DNA from: Circinella minor
Lineage: Eukaryota > Mucoromycota > Mucoromycetes > Mucorales > Lichtheimiaceae
Length of the DNA: 37,784 nt
NCBI GenBank assembly: GCA_016758965.1
Contig: JAEPRB010000324.1
Coordinates: 1-37,784, forward strand
Direction of reading: 5' to 3'
Shown here: positions 22,501-33,351 of the stretch, piece after piece
Position numbering within the stretch: position 1 is the first letter of the stretch
How the letters are laid out: each line of letters starts with the position of its first letter
The notes under the pieces: generated by a model
What the model was told of the DNA's origin: nothing
Database searches by the model: none
Seen by the model: only the letters and a program-made list of their open reading frames with translations
Made by a program: the position numbers and the translations under genes

Positions 22501-24194
22501 TTTTTTTTAACATAATTTTTGAAGAACTACGTACATGACATTTTTATTTTTATTTTTAGTGTATACCTATACGTAAATATATACATAACAACAAAAATAA
22601 TAATAATAATAATAAAAGGGATTAATGTACTTGAATGTACAAATCTTGTTACGTATCTTTTTTTTCTGGTTTTTTTTTTTCAATTGTCAATATACCTATA
22701 TAATCTATATGTACGTATTAGAAATAGTATCATTTTTTATCCATAGTATTAAACTCACATATACATGTATAAGTCACGATTGGGTTTTTACCATATTAGT
22801 ATATATCCCATGGTTACGAAATTCATGGTTAAAATGACAACCATATTTTTAGTGTCGCTATTGGAAACTACTTTACACACCATTACTGGGTAGTAACAAA
22901 TGTTTCCATTTCACTTTTCTACTAAAAAAAACAAAAACGTTTGTGTAACATAACAAAGGTAAATTAATTTCATTGTTTTCAGCTTCGACACAATTTTTTT
23001 TTTTTTTTAAAAAAAAAAATACGTATCGTATAAAACAGAAGCAGAAAGAAAAAGGAGAAATAGAACGATATTATAACCAGAATAATGTACTTTGTAAAGT
23101 AATACATATTATTTATAAGTATCATCTTATATTCTCTTATATAACTATAAATATTTCTTTGAAGCCAGCATTCACATTCAAACAATGTAAAATAAGCACG
23201 TCAAAAAAGTCATAAATAACAGAGTTTGTACTGTAATAATAATTTATTAATTTACTACTACACGTACTACTGTTTCATGTGTAAATTATCCATTGGTGGT
23301 TTTTGGAAATAACTACAACGGATCAGATAAGTAGATAGAAAAATAAAAACTAATGTTACCATCTACATAATAACACACTCCTTCTCAACTACCCAACGAC
23401 AACGTCTTTTTTTATTTAATATTATGTTTTAATTTTGACACGTACCATTGATGGTGGTTCTACTCGTTTCTTAATCTTTACTTATTACTATTCCCTCTCG
23501 TTCCCTCTTGCTATCATACACACAAGAGTACTTATACGCCTGTTACACTTCTATATTTATTTAACTCTTTTCTCATTGAGGGTTTTCAGCTGTGACATTC
23601 TTACTTCATAAATACTTTGTATAAGCATTACCCATCACATCGAGCATATAACGGATGTCACAGAAATACCAGAAATCCATTATAATAAACAGATATTTCA
23701 AGCGAGTATCTCGAGGAATCTACCCCGTTTAGCAACAGCGACTTATTGTTTTGTGATGAAATTACTTTAATATCCTGTTTTAAACCCGTTCTACATATAG
23801 CACCACTCTCTGACATAATGTTACTTATTTCTCTTCTAACTTACTGCTATAAAAGTTTACACGTGATAAGATAAAGACAAAGATAATTCTAAAATACAAC
23901 TTCTTAGTACTCGTCACTATGAACAGCTCAACACTGTAACAGTGTATAGAACCATTAAAACAATGTATTTGATCACCAGCTCGCTTATCGACATACTCAT
24001 CCAGGTATGATTCTAAGAATAGATACGTAGTAGTATAATCAAATATATTGTTAGCTAGGTTTAGAAACATTAGGATACGTAGACAGTCTAAATGAAAGTA
24101 TTGATCATCAATATGGACATATTCTTACTCAGACATCTAATATTCACTGATGTTTTTTAAAGCACCTAATATGAAAGCATAAGTGTCACTTATT

Positions 24195-24225
<31 letters not shown>

Positions 24226-25234
24226 CTGAACCCACTCTTTTCTACCACATATTTTTACATACATTCTCATTCACATTGACCGATTGAACCCGATCCATCA
24301 GTACACAATGAGTGATTAAGCACTGTTGCAAATAATATTAGTATATACTATTATTGAACTCGTTTTGAATAGGACGTGTGTTTTATATTTCGTTTATTAT
24401 ATTATTACTTAAATCGATGATTTATAAAATCTAATACTAACTGGGTTTTGTAATATATAACTGTGTATATAGCTCATTCAATTACAAACAATGAAAGCCG
24501 AAAGACCATTTGTTGATCATAACACCTGGAAAACATAACAAAATTCCAATCTGACTTGATCATCTTTAAAAGGTTTAAATGTCCAACGAGGTTAGTCATC
24601 TATATATATATATATATCCAAACTATATTCATCATCATTTGTTTTTTCTACTTTTGGTTATTTTTTGCTCGCCCCATATTATTATTTTCCCATAATTCAT
24701 AAATTCACATGCTCTGATAAAAAAAATAAATCAAACGAAATTTCATTTTGTTGCGCATTATTATCACCCACTTTTATTATTGTTTTCCTAAAATTGTTGT
24801 TGGGTCAAAGTAATATTTTCATGACCAAGTGGGAATCATCTCCATCCATTATAAATTGTTCGCATTATTCATATGAATTGTATTGATTCATAACAGTGTT
24901 TAGTGGCTTCCACGAATCCATTTTTCATATTGTTTTCATAAACCAAAAGAGTAATACTTGAACGAAATAAAAGTCGCCATAATACATTTTCTTGCTTGAA
25001 AGAGGTGCTGGTAAGCATGTTCCTCCTCCTTTTTTTTGCATCGCTCGAAAAAGAAAATGAATGTTATGCACCTAAAAAAAATCACCAAGTAACTTTCTAT
25101 AAACTTTTTTGAGTTATATAACAATAATAACGATATAGATAGTGTATAAATGGTTGTATACGATGTAAATATTCCAGACTGTTGTGTGCCTTTGAAAATA
25201 TATATAAAAAGCGAGGTGTCTGTAAGACTTGAAA
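22501..25234. other. Gene-poor region with microsatellites
   Basis: No gene established. An (AAT)n array lies at about 22596-22616 and a (TA)n run at about 24198-24226. One minus open frame, 24124-23825 (99 codons open), is the most protein-like item and is reported as a finding. Other open frames are low-complexity. Confidence 0.4.
24198..24226. repeat. (TA)n microsatellite
   Basis: Uninterrupted TA dinucleotide run of about 28 bp. A shorter (TA)n lies at about 24601-24616. Confidence 0.9.
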
Positions 25235-25436
25235 TTATCTGATATAGTATGCGTAAGGGGTGTCCGTCGTAGCAATTTCCCCTCCCCCAACCAAATGGTC
25301 AACTGAAACACCCTGTTCCAATTCTCTCTCGATGCCCTTGATGATTTTTAACTGTTGTTCACAATCTTCTTCAGCAGTGATTTTGCACGTTTTTATGAGT
25401 TTTGACCTTTTTTTTTTTTGATGGATTTTATATTTT
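25235..25436 (-). pseudogene. Orphan coding exon, unknown protein
   Basis: A 202-nt minus-strand block open in one frame to TAA (25237-25235). It is preceded by a good acceptor (TTTAACAATTTAG, branch-like TTTAAC). It reads a lysine-rich start, then CKITAEEDCEQQLKIIKGIE, RELEQGVSVDHLVGGGEI and ATTDTPYAYYIR. The acidic, helix-forming middle part is unlike the random AT-rich frames around it, so I think it is, or was, a last coding exon. Upstream on the same strand a possible exon ends at a GTAAGT donor at 25611-25606, but its best protein-like frame does not match the phase. No family is recognised. It could be a live small gene whose 5' exons I cannot place. Confidence 0.35.
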
Positions 25437-28400
25437 CTAAATTGTTAAAGAAAAGAAAAAAGGCCTCAGTAGAATTTTTTTTTGTCAAGTAAAACACATG
25501 TTTTAAACATATATTATGTAACTTTTATGATTTTTAAAAGATTTTGAACCAAACACACAAAGCAAAAAGAGTGTACAATAATCTACAAAGCTGTTTTAAT
25601 TTTTCACTTACCTCTTCAAGAGCAAGAGAGAAATTAGCATCGGTAAGAACGGGTAAGAAAGAGTAATTTTTCAAAGATCAACTTTACCCTATCTTATCCC
25701 CCTTTCTTACCAATTTTACAAACTTGTACTTGAAACATATCTTAGACATGAAATCCAACGCCCGTTTTTTTTAATTATAAATAATGGAGATTATTCCAAT
25801 CTGTCGATCTACTTGTCTATTTAGTGCTTTAAATGTAAAAATAACCCCATTCAATTGAGAGACGTTTTTTGAGATATATTTTCATTTTTGTTGATGCTAA
25901 ATTGTCGTGTATTGTAACATACAACCCCTAGTGATGTTTGTTGGTTGAATACTGAACTGGGTAAACTATGTTTTAATAGGAGTAAAAGAAGAAAAACGTT
26001 TAATCTTCTATTGTTTAGCTTGTGCGTTTATTGGTGAATATCATAGTAACGCTTATATACACAACAAGAAAAGATTGTTATGATGGTATATCGTAAGTAT
26101 TTATCTCTAATAATAATAATAATAACTACATCAAATGTGAAGGTTTGCTGCTCTGCTCTATTATACTTTGAGTGAACAATGATTCAAGTCAAATACTGTC
26201 TGTGTGAATAATAAGCTGTAAGGAAAGTATATTGTATAGGAGTGATTATTGGGTATGGATGAAAAAAGCACTTGTATATTTTAAGGATGAATACATCCAA
26301 TCATTTAAACTAGTTACGTATTTCTAACGCTACTGGTTCGATTGAGTAACGTCACTGTCTAATTTATTAGTGTTTATTATATATGAGCATACGAAACGAT
26401 CAACGTGGCCAAACTGTAAAGATTCATATATATTTATTTATTTACTCACTGTACTCGTTTTGTTCAAATTTGATTAATTTGGTTCAGGTTAAAATTATAT
26501 GACTTATTTTCAACTTCCAAGATGTAAAAATTATATAGATAGTATATAGGTAAAGGGACATGACATAATCACATCAGATTGTTATTCATGAAAGTTTATG
26601 AAAAGTGGTACGTAGCGAGGGCTGTAAAGGTTTCTAAACTACTCATTGTATGTTTTTTTTAGAGGTTATTCATAACAGTACGTATCCAAAAAAAATAAAA
26701 ATTACTTTTACTACAGCGACAATAGATTTCCGAAGGACAGTAAAATTATTATTAAATAACGCATAGAAAACTATTAAGTTGACGTAAAAAATAGCACAAA
26801 CTTTTTTTATTATAAATAACAAACCATGACAAATTCAGGTATGACAATAAGATTAAAAAAAATTGTGTAGTTATAACAGTTTTTTTTATTTGGTTTAAAA
26901 TATCTATCACACCACAAAAGTCTTTTTACTTTTTATCCACAATCATCTTCTTTTGAAGCTAAAATAAAAGAGAGGTCGAGATGCTGTATCCAATTACTAG
27001 TGTTTGCTTTATCCTTACTCCTTATCCAAAAATAACACGATCGAAATTTAAGCTTCTGTGGTTACAGTCAAAACTACTATTGTTATCCAAAATATTAGCG
27101 ACATCCAGATATCATCGTTACATTTCAAATGAGAGATATTTGTTTCATTATGACCCAATTGTGTATGTGTGTACAAATATCACATTCATCTCGAGATCAT
27201 ACCCAACCATTATTCCAAGCGAGTACATATTCAAAATATCAATCCTAGCCCCATCCATCCGATATTTAAGAAAATAGTCCGTATCTACTGCCCAGTTATG
27301 ACCCAATCATAACAATATAGTCGAATCAACATCTGCTGCTAAATTGTACCTTTAATTAAATTTCGATTTGTATAATTAATCACAGGTCAAAGTTGTTACT
27401 GCCCTTGGTATATTATCAATCAAAAAAGAATAACTATGACTGTCTCATCCATGTCTACATCCACACATTTATTCCCACTGTCATTGTCCACAAAAGTATA
27501 TCCATCAAACGTGTTGTGAGCGCTTTTTTTTTATATCCAGTCTAGCAGATAAAAGTCGGTAGTGGTACGTTGAACAATCCTTATCCATTAATATGATTGC
27601 ATCAGCACAGTCTGTATACTGAATATGGTGACGCTATTTCCTACTTCATTCTTATCCACACTAGCAATCCTTCTTGTCCACGCGTTAATCTGGATTCAGT
27701 TGGGTAGATTGACTGACTGATGAAGCTTTTCTTTACTAAAAATAAGTCATATTTTGAATGTTGTCTTTGGCCACCTTTTAAACTGATATCAAGTGACCCG
27801 GATTATATTATTATACTAATGATGATGTTATTTGAAGTTGCCTATGCTGTTTCTTCTTAATTATTTTGAAATTCAAAAGGACAAGGTTTGTGTTTTTTTA
27901 AGAAAAGAAGGAAATAAATAAATAAGTAGGATTATTCCAAGCGGTGTATTTATACCCACGTGTCACAAATATAGTGTAACAACAAAGAATTTTACGGGTC
28001 GAGATGTGTTATCATAATAAAAAGAGGTTAAGTGATTATTATTATCTAAATTCAACAATTTAATAATAATACTAGGCTAACAACATTAGTAAAAAAAAAC
28101 TACAAGTATATTAATGAAGGTATATAAAGAAAGGCAGTGGGATTGTTTTTAGTAAATAAAATATAGCATCAAGCAAAGAAAAGTGGATAGTTTGAATGGA
28201 ATGTCACATATATTTCTATTGTAATAGTATAATTGTCAATAAGTTACCACATAGCTATTATTCCACAATTATTCTTCCCGTGATACTGTACGAGGGACTT
28301 CTTACCTTGATTGTTTTTTTGTTTGACGTGCAGTGACTTGTTGGTCACTTGTTTGTCTATGTACGTACACTCTAATTAGACTCAGTGATTACCAGTAGAA

Positions 28401-28840
28401 GTTGCTGTTTGAACAGTACGTACGTAATATTATTATTTTTTATATTTTTCATAGTGATAATTGTTTTATTAATCCATCATAAATAAGGTCTCGAGTCATT
28501 AAAATTTATAAACACTTGAATTTTTTTTTATAAAAAAAAAATGGCGTTTCTTGGACTGTAATAATAACATGAACAGACTTTAATATTAACACCAGTACAA
28601 ATTGACGTTTACGATGTTTAATATACAATACTAGATGATTTGACCCAATTAAAAAAGTTCTACAGTATGTTTTTTTTTTCATTCTTGTTTGAATGATGCT
28701 GATATACTAAAGGTAAGAACAGAAAGCCCACGTGTCGGCAGAAAATCAATTTTTATTCACAAAGACATATTCTGCAATCTTGAAGTTTACAATAATTTGA
28801 TATCATTTAAGAATAATGTAGAAATAATAAACATATACAG
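25437..28840. other. Gene-poor AT-rich stretch
   Basis: About 3.4 kb without a supported gene. The + open frame 26981-27277 shows no protein features. The interval 26930-27690 is enriched in TATCCA hexamers. A short inverted pair GGTAAGAAAG/CTTTCTTACC lies at about 25661-25712. Nothing else stands out. Confidence 0.45.
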
Positions 28841-29660
28841 GTTTTAAACTCTCAATGTGATTGAGAGATCATTTATGTAAATGAAACAATATAAATAAAA
28901 AGTTTGAATTATATATGATTAAAAATGCCATGAGTTCCTAAAACTACGAAGTTTTTTATATATACGTATGTATGTGTAAACTTATCAAAGACTAATAAAA
29001 GTTTTAACTCATAATATATCTGATACGTATCAATGACCAAGATTTTTCTCTCAAATATTAATATTAATATTTTTATATTCAACTGATCTGGTCAAGCATG
29101 ATACTTATTCTCTTTCTTTAATTATTCGTTTACACGGATGTTGATCAAGAGTCTTTCTCGTTACAATACAAGGCCACCACATATATAGTTTACGTATTAA
29201 CATTTATTAATTCACACAACAAATAAATGTTTTTTATCTTTCTTATAATACATAAACCCAATTAAAAAGTTTATGTAGATATGCGAATTAATAAATGTTA
29301 ATAAACTATGTATGTGGTGGCCTTGTATTGTAACGAGAAAGACTCTTGATCAACATCCGTGTAAACGAATAATTAAAGAAAGAGAATAAGTATCATGATT
29401 GACCAGATCAGTTGAATATAAAAATAGTCATACTGTACTAATATTTAGGGGAGAGATGTTGATCTTGATACCTATGATATCACATATATATTATGAGTTA
29501 AAATCTTCATTACGTAATCTTTGACGAACTCACAAATATAAATAAATGACTTCGTGGATTTAGGAACTCGTGGCACTTTTTATCATATATAATTCAAGCG
29601 TCTTATTTATATTGTTTCATTTACACACACCCTTTCTTATCCATATTGAGAGTTTGAAAC
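28841..29660. repeat. Large imperfect palindrome (fold-back element)
   Basis: Two arms of about 375 bp in inverted orientation around a 71-bp spacer (29214-29284). The inner roughly 145 bp (29070-29213 against 29285-29428) is nearly identical: ATACAAGGCCACCACATA and GATGTTGATCAAGAGTCTTT recur as reverse complements. The outer parts are diverged but alignable, down to the ends GTTTTAAACTCTCAAT (28841) and its partner ATTGAGAGTTTGAAAC (ends 29660). The spacer holds its own 9-bp stem, TACATAAAC/GTTTATGTA. There is no open frame, so this is a MITE or fold-back transposon, or a segmental inverted duplication. No target duplication was identified. Confidence 0.85.
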
Positions 29661-30791
29661 TGCTGTTTGTATCTCAATTAACTTGCAACACTCTACTAAA
29701 ACTAATAATTAAAAACAAAAAGTAGTTTATTCTTTACGAAAATGTGAACTGTTTTCATGTCAAAAATATATATTCTTCACACCCATTTGTAACGACATAT
29801 CACTTTGTCGTTTTTATAGGTGAATAAAGAATTTATCGAGAATACTTTATCAGGTCAAATCAATTTTCTGAAAGGTTTTTTTTTATACGGTTAGAACCAT
29901 TATATTTGCCTCTTTGCTTTCCCATAGACCTTTTCTCTTTATTACGTGAATAACTTCATATGTGATGGATTTAAATAATTGTAATTCGATATCATACGCT
30001 ATATCTATATACTACTCTCGAATAACATTCTACTTTGATCAAAATATTGTCAACTTGCAGGTTTCAGCGTCACCCAGTATATTAAGCATAGTAAAAGCCC
30101 ATTTGCACACTTGCAAAAATCCAATACTGCTCATATTTGGCGTTCTTCATCTCATCCGACTATCCAATGATCCAATCGATTCAAAGTGGTAATGTGTCGA
30201 CGAAGCTACTTATAAAAGAACATATCATATTATATAACTCGGAACAAGGGTGTGTGTGTATAAAGAAACAGTGATAGCACCTATCAATCGTCATGCATAA
30301 TTTCAGGTTGGATGAGATTGATTATGTAGTAGATAAATTAGGAGGAAACTAAGAGGGAATCATGTGCGATGTTTGAAAACATTTTAATAGCACTTTGATG
30401 ATTCTCTGACAGTGTATTGTTTTGCTTTACTTCTCAAGCTTAACTAATCACGGAAAAGGGGTTTAAAAGAGCACCAACGAACAACTAACTTTAATTGATG
30501 CATTTGATGATTTACTATATTATCTACATTAGCTATAATTTGGTATTACCATGGTTATAATATGGTAAACAAGTTAAAAGAATCTGTTATTTCAGTAGAA
30601 CCTCGTCTTTGCCAAAAATATATGGTTTAATTGAGAACTATTCAATATAATGTATATATGGCAAAAATATATTTTGATAACAAGAGGATAATAATAACAA
30701 TAATAGTTCTGGTGGTAAATAAAAATAGTAATATAAATAAGAAAAGCGCGATCGACATGACGATTACAAAGTAAGAAATAATAAAGGAGAA
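29661..30791. other. Intergenic, no supported gene
   Basis: AT-rich; the + open frame 29962-30192 has no recognisable motif. Nothing structural seen. Confidence 0.45.
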
Positions 30792-30817
30792 TCACACTAT
30801 ATCACATCCGTACATCA

Positions 30818-31010
30818 CATCCGCAGTGAAGCTGGGAAATGCTTCACTTGCCTGTTGGGCCAAACTTGGATCCATAGTAACTCCCAATCCTATGAACCAA
30901 GCGTTTAGAATACACCTTAAAGTGGCTGTGAACCATGTAGTACCGTAGACCCCGGGCACATATGTGCAGCGCAAACCCATACTGCGTGCGTTTACAGGTG
31001 GATGATGATC
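30818..31010 (-). repeat. Direct repeat, copy A (possible coding remnant)
   Basis: About 190 bp, roughly 93% identical by eye to copy B at 31205-31395 in the same orientation, 386 bp apart. On the minus strand it is open, reading YVPGVYGTTWFTATLRCILN and AWFIGLGVTM to ASEAFPSF. Both copies keep this frame open (part of open frames 30792-31145 and 31139-31369), while the + frames contain stops. The GC content is clearly higher than the flanks. The family is not recognised; it may be a fragment of a mobile element or of a duplicated exon. Confidence 0.7.
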
Positions 31011-31204
31011 TGGATGCAATTGTGCAATATAAGCACTATGAGCAACAATAAAATACAATGAGGCAGATCCTACATAAAGTTTCCAATAACCATTAGTCAT
31101 CATCATTACTATTATTATCATTACCATTATCATCAAGTTCAACATGCTATTATTACTAAAGACTTATCTTTTTGTTCCTTCCAAAATAACTTAGCCAGCC
31201 AGAT

Positions 31205-31395
31205 CACATCCGCAGCGAAGCTGGGAAATGCTTCACTTGCCTGTTGGGCCAAACTTGAAACCATAGTAATTCCCAATCCTATGAACCAAGCGTCTAGAAT
31301 ACACCTTAAAGTGGCTGTGAACCATGTAGTACCGTAGACCCCGGGCACATATGCGCAGCACAAACACATACTGCATGCATTTACAGGTGGATGAT
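31205..31395 (-). repeat. Direct repeat, copy B
   Basis: Second copy of the 190-bp unit. About half of the differences from copy A exchange CG with TG or CA, the pattern left by deamination of methylated cytosine. The minus frame stays open through the unit. Confidence 0.7.
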
Positions 31396-31581
31396 CCGAA
31401 CGCTTGTCGTGGAAAGTCGGCGATGTATTTTCATCAAGACTTTAACTAAATGGAAGCAGCAAAAATAAAAAGGAGAAAATCAATGAGGAAGAAAATAGAT
31501 TAAGTTTGTTTAATATGGATGGTATGATAAACATAAAAGGAATACTCACAACTACTAGCTTATATATAAGTATACAGTACA
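31396..31581. other. Short AT-rich spacer
   Basis: Spacer between copy B and the coding remnant at 31582; nothing recognised. Confidence 0.4.
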
Positions 31582-31811
31582 TTATCCAGTCTGTAAAAAA
31601 CAAGAACATATATTAGTTGAACTAGTGTCACCCCACTCACATTGAAACTCTACCCAGAAATGCTGTACAATTTCCAAGTCGCCATGACGATCTATTGCCA
31701 CAACTTGATATTTCTACTTACTTTACTACACTGATTTATGACCATTCGTCCTTTGCTTCACATCGGAAGTTCTAATATAATGGCAAAAGGAGGTAAACAT
31801 TATTATAAAGT
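31582..31811 (-). pseudogene. Coding remnant, transposon-like
   Basis: Two minus-strand blocks separated by stops. Block 1 starts after an acceptor-like TTCTTCTAG (31811 down) and reads CHYIRTSDVKQRTNGHKSV then TAG. Block 2 (from about 31710) reads YQVVAIDRHGDLEIVQHFWV, then EFQCEWGDTS, to TAA at 31584-31582. Content and a GTAAGTAG between the blocks suggest a coding sequence that has lost its frame, or a small intron. The WxVxFQCxWG and VAID.HGDLE patterns look like real protein, but I do not recognise the family. Repeats nearby make a mobile-element origin likely. Confidence 0.4.
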
Positions 31812-32207
31812 CTAGAAGAATATTACAATGTATAAATCATAACAAAAATGAGAGAAATAGTATCATTAGAGTATATAAGATAGAAACTAGAGCCCCATTA
31901 TAAATTCGTAAATGCGCAGTTTTTATTCTTTGACGGGAACAATTTACTTTTGTGAAAATATTAAGGAATCAAAACCATAGAGTTTCTTTTAAAATGATTT
32001 TCAGCAGTATAGAACAACTTACTATGACAAACTTTGTTTCCTTGCCAAGTAACAATATACACGATGAATTACAAAAGAAATAAAGAAAAGTGAGGGAAGA
32101 GTTCGCAGCTGTAGTAACTCTGGGTTGGTGTTCTATTTTGTATGACCGCGCTTACTGGATTTTTAGACTACTTTTGCCCATGATAATGCATACTTAGAAT
32201 TTTATTC
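31812..32207. other. Intergenic, nothing recognised
   Basis: AT-rich sequence without open frames or repeats that I can support. Confidence 0.4.
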
Positions 32208-32457
32208 TTGCATACTCTTATTAAATTTTTTGCACACCCTGATTTTATTTTTGCGCATTTACAAATAAACTTCTTACAATGTTCACCTTTTTCAGAAAAT
32301 ATATTGTAATACGTAGTTACTTCTTAATAATCTTAATATTCAATGCCGTTATCAAATATATTTAAGAACATTATCATTATTTCATTTTCGAAATAATTTT
32401 ATACGCACAAAAATAAAATTAGGGTGCGCAAAAATAAAAAAATTATCATGCAAAGAA
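32208..32457. repeat. Inverted-repeat (MITE-like) element
   Basis: The arm 32226-32257 (TTTTTGCACACCCTGATTTT and on) is the reverse complement of 32403-32434 with few mismatches, over about 32 bp. Weaker matches extend outward to about 32208 and 32457 (TTCTTGCATA against TTTGCATGAT). Most mismatches are CG/TG or CG/CA exchanges. No coding capacity. Confidence 0.6.
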
Positions 32458-32535
32458 AAAAATGAGAACCCGAGAGACACACAGTGGCAATTTCATAAGG
32501 GCGTTTCATACTCCGTATATAGAACGCCTAAAAAA

Positions 32536-32684
32536 GAGTTTTTGGCAGTACGATAAAAAGTCCCCGTTAAACACAACGTCCGGTTGGGCATACTTGTTTT
32601 GAGATAGTTTATAAGTTTGGAAGAAGAATATTTAAAACCTTGTTGGGATGAGAAGGAGAAGGTTAAAGGAGTTTTTGGCAGTAC
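32536..32684 (+). repeat. 16-bp direct repeat pair
   Basis: GAGTTTTTGGCAGTAC occurs at 32536-32551 and again at 32669-32684, start to start 133 bp. The exact 16-bp identity in such AT-rich DNA is unlikely by chance. The purpose is unknown. Confidence 0.75.
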
Positions 32685-33060
32685 AGTGCTTTGCGTTTAA
32701 AAATATGATTTTTGGGTTTGCTAATATAATTATATTTTTGTATTGATGAAATTCATTAGTAATCAGTACAGTATTTTGTTAGTCAGTATGATTATTAAGC
32801 ACTGGAATCGATATTAAATACTCAAAATTAGTATCGACTGTCTGACAATTTCATCGATATGTATAAAAAAAAATATTGGTGAACCTAAAAGTTGTAGTTG
32901 ATCCTTCTAAAAATTATATTTTCAAACACAAAACATCGTATAAGAACAAAACATCCATATGATGGACCTCTCCTTTTAACTTTTTTTCTCATTATTTTCC
33001 CTGCTTACGCACACAGAGTTTTCAGTTTTTTTTAACTTTCTATGTCGGTCTTGAACAAAA

Positions 33061-33182
33061 ATGTCTGCCAAGGAAGCCGCGTTCAATAGAGACGTAAAAT
33101 AAAAGCTCAAATTTTAATTGTATATACATATAAGAAAAGTTATTTGCAGATCGGAATTGATATAAAGAGCGTCATTAATAAC
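33061..33182 (+). pseudogene. Possible 5' fragment of a spliced gene
   Basis: An ATG exon, 33061-33093 (MSAKEAAFNRD), ends at a GTAAAA donor. After 56 nt with TTTGCAG, a second 33-nt exon, 33150-33182 (IGIDIKSVINN), ends at GTAAGT. Both exons are phase 0 and the composition is normal protein. A pyrimidine-rich promoter-like stretch precedes the ATG. No third exon was found before a Helitron 3' end at 33351, so this may be a truncated or captured gene start. Chance is possible with so few codons. Confidence 0.3.
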
Positions 33183-33319
33183 GTAAGTAACAAAATGGAG
33201 ATAAACAAGTAAAGTTAATTTACAAAAAAATAAAAGTAACGAATCAACATGGCAGATTAAATTAGTGTTGTAGCATTATCTTATACCCCAAAGCACTTTA
33301 CAACAGAAAGTCTGTGTGT

Positions 33320-33351
33320 GGCCGAAGCACACGGCCGGATAATGCAACTAG
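33320..33351 (+). mobile_element. Helitron 3' terminus
   Basis: Hairpin GGCCG/CGGCC (33320-33324 and 33332-33336, loop AAGCACA), then 11 nt, then CTAG (33348-33351) followed by T. Hairpin size, the 10-12 nt gap, CTRR end and T flank all fit the Helitron consensus. The 5' end is not identified, so the element's length is unknown. It differs from the two ends near 6 kb, so it belongs to another family. Confidence 0.65.

Noticed and set aside
22596..22616. Short repeats as CRISPR
   Set aside because: Simple trinucleotide microsatellite in a eukaryotic genome; no spacers.
22519..23215. Four overlapping short open frames
   Set aside because: AT-driven Phe/Ile/Tyr-rich translations with no splice or promoter support.
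26330..26345. TGGTTCGATT resembling a tRNA T-arm
   Set aside because: No matching acceptor stem, D-arm or anticodon arm around it.
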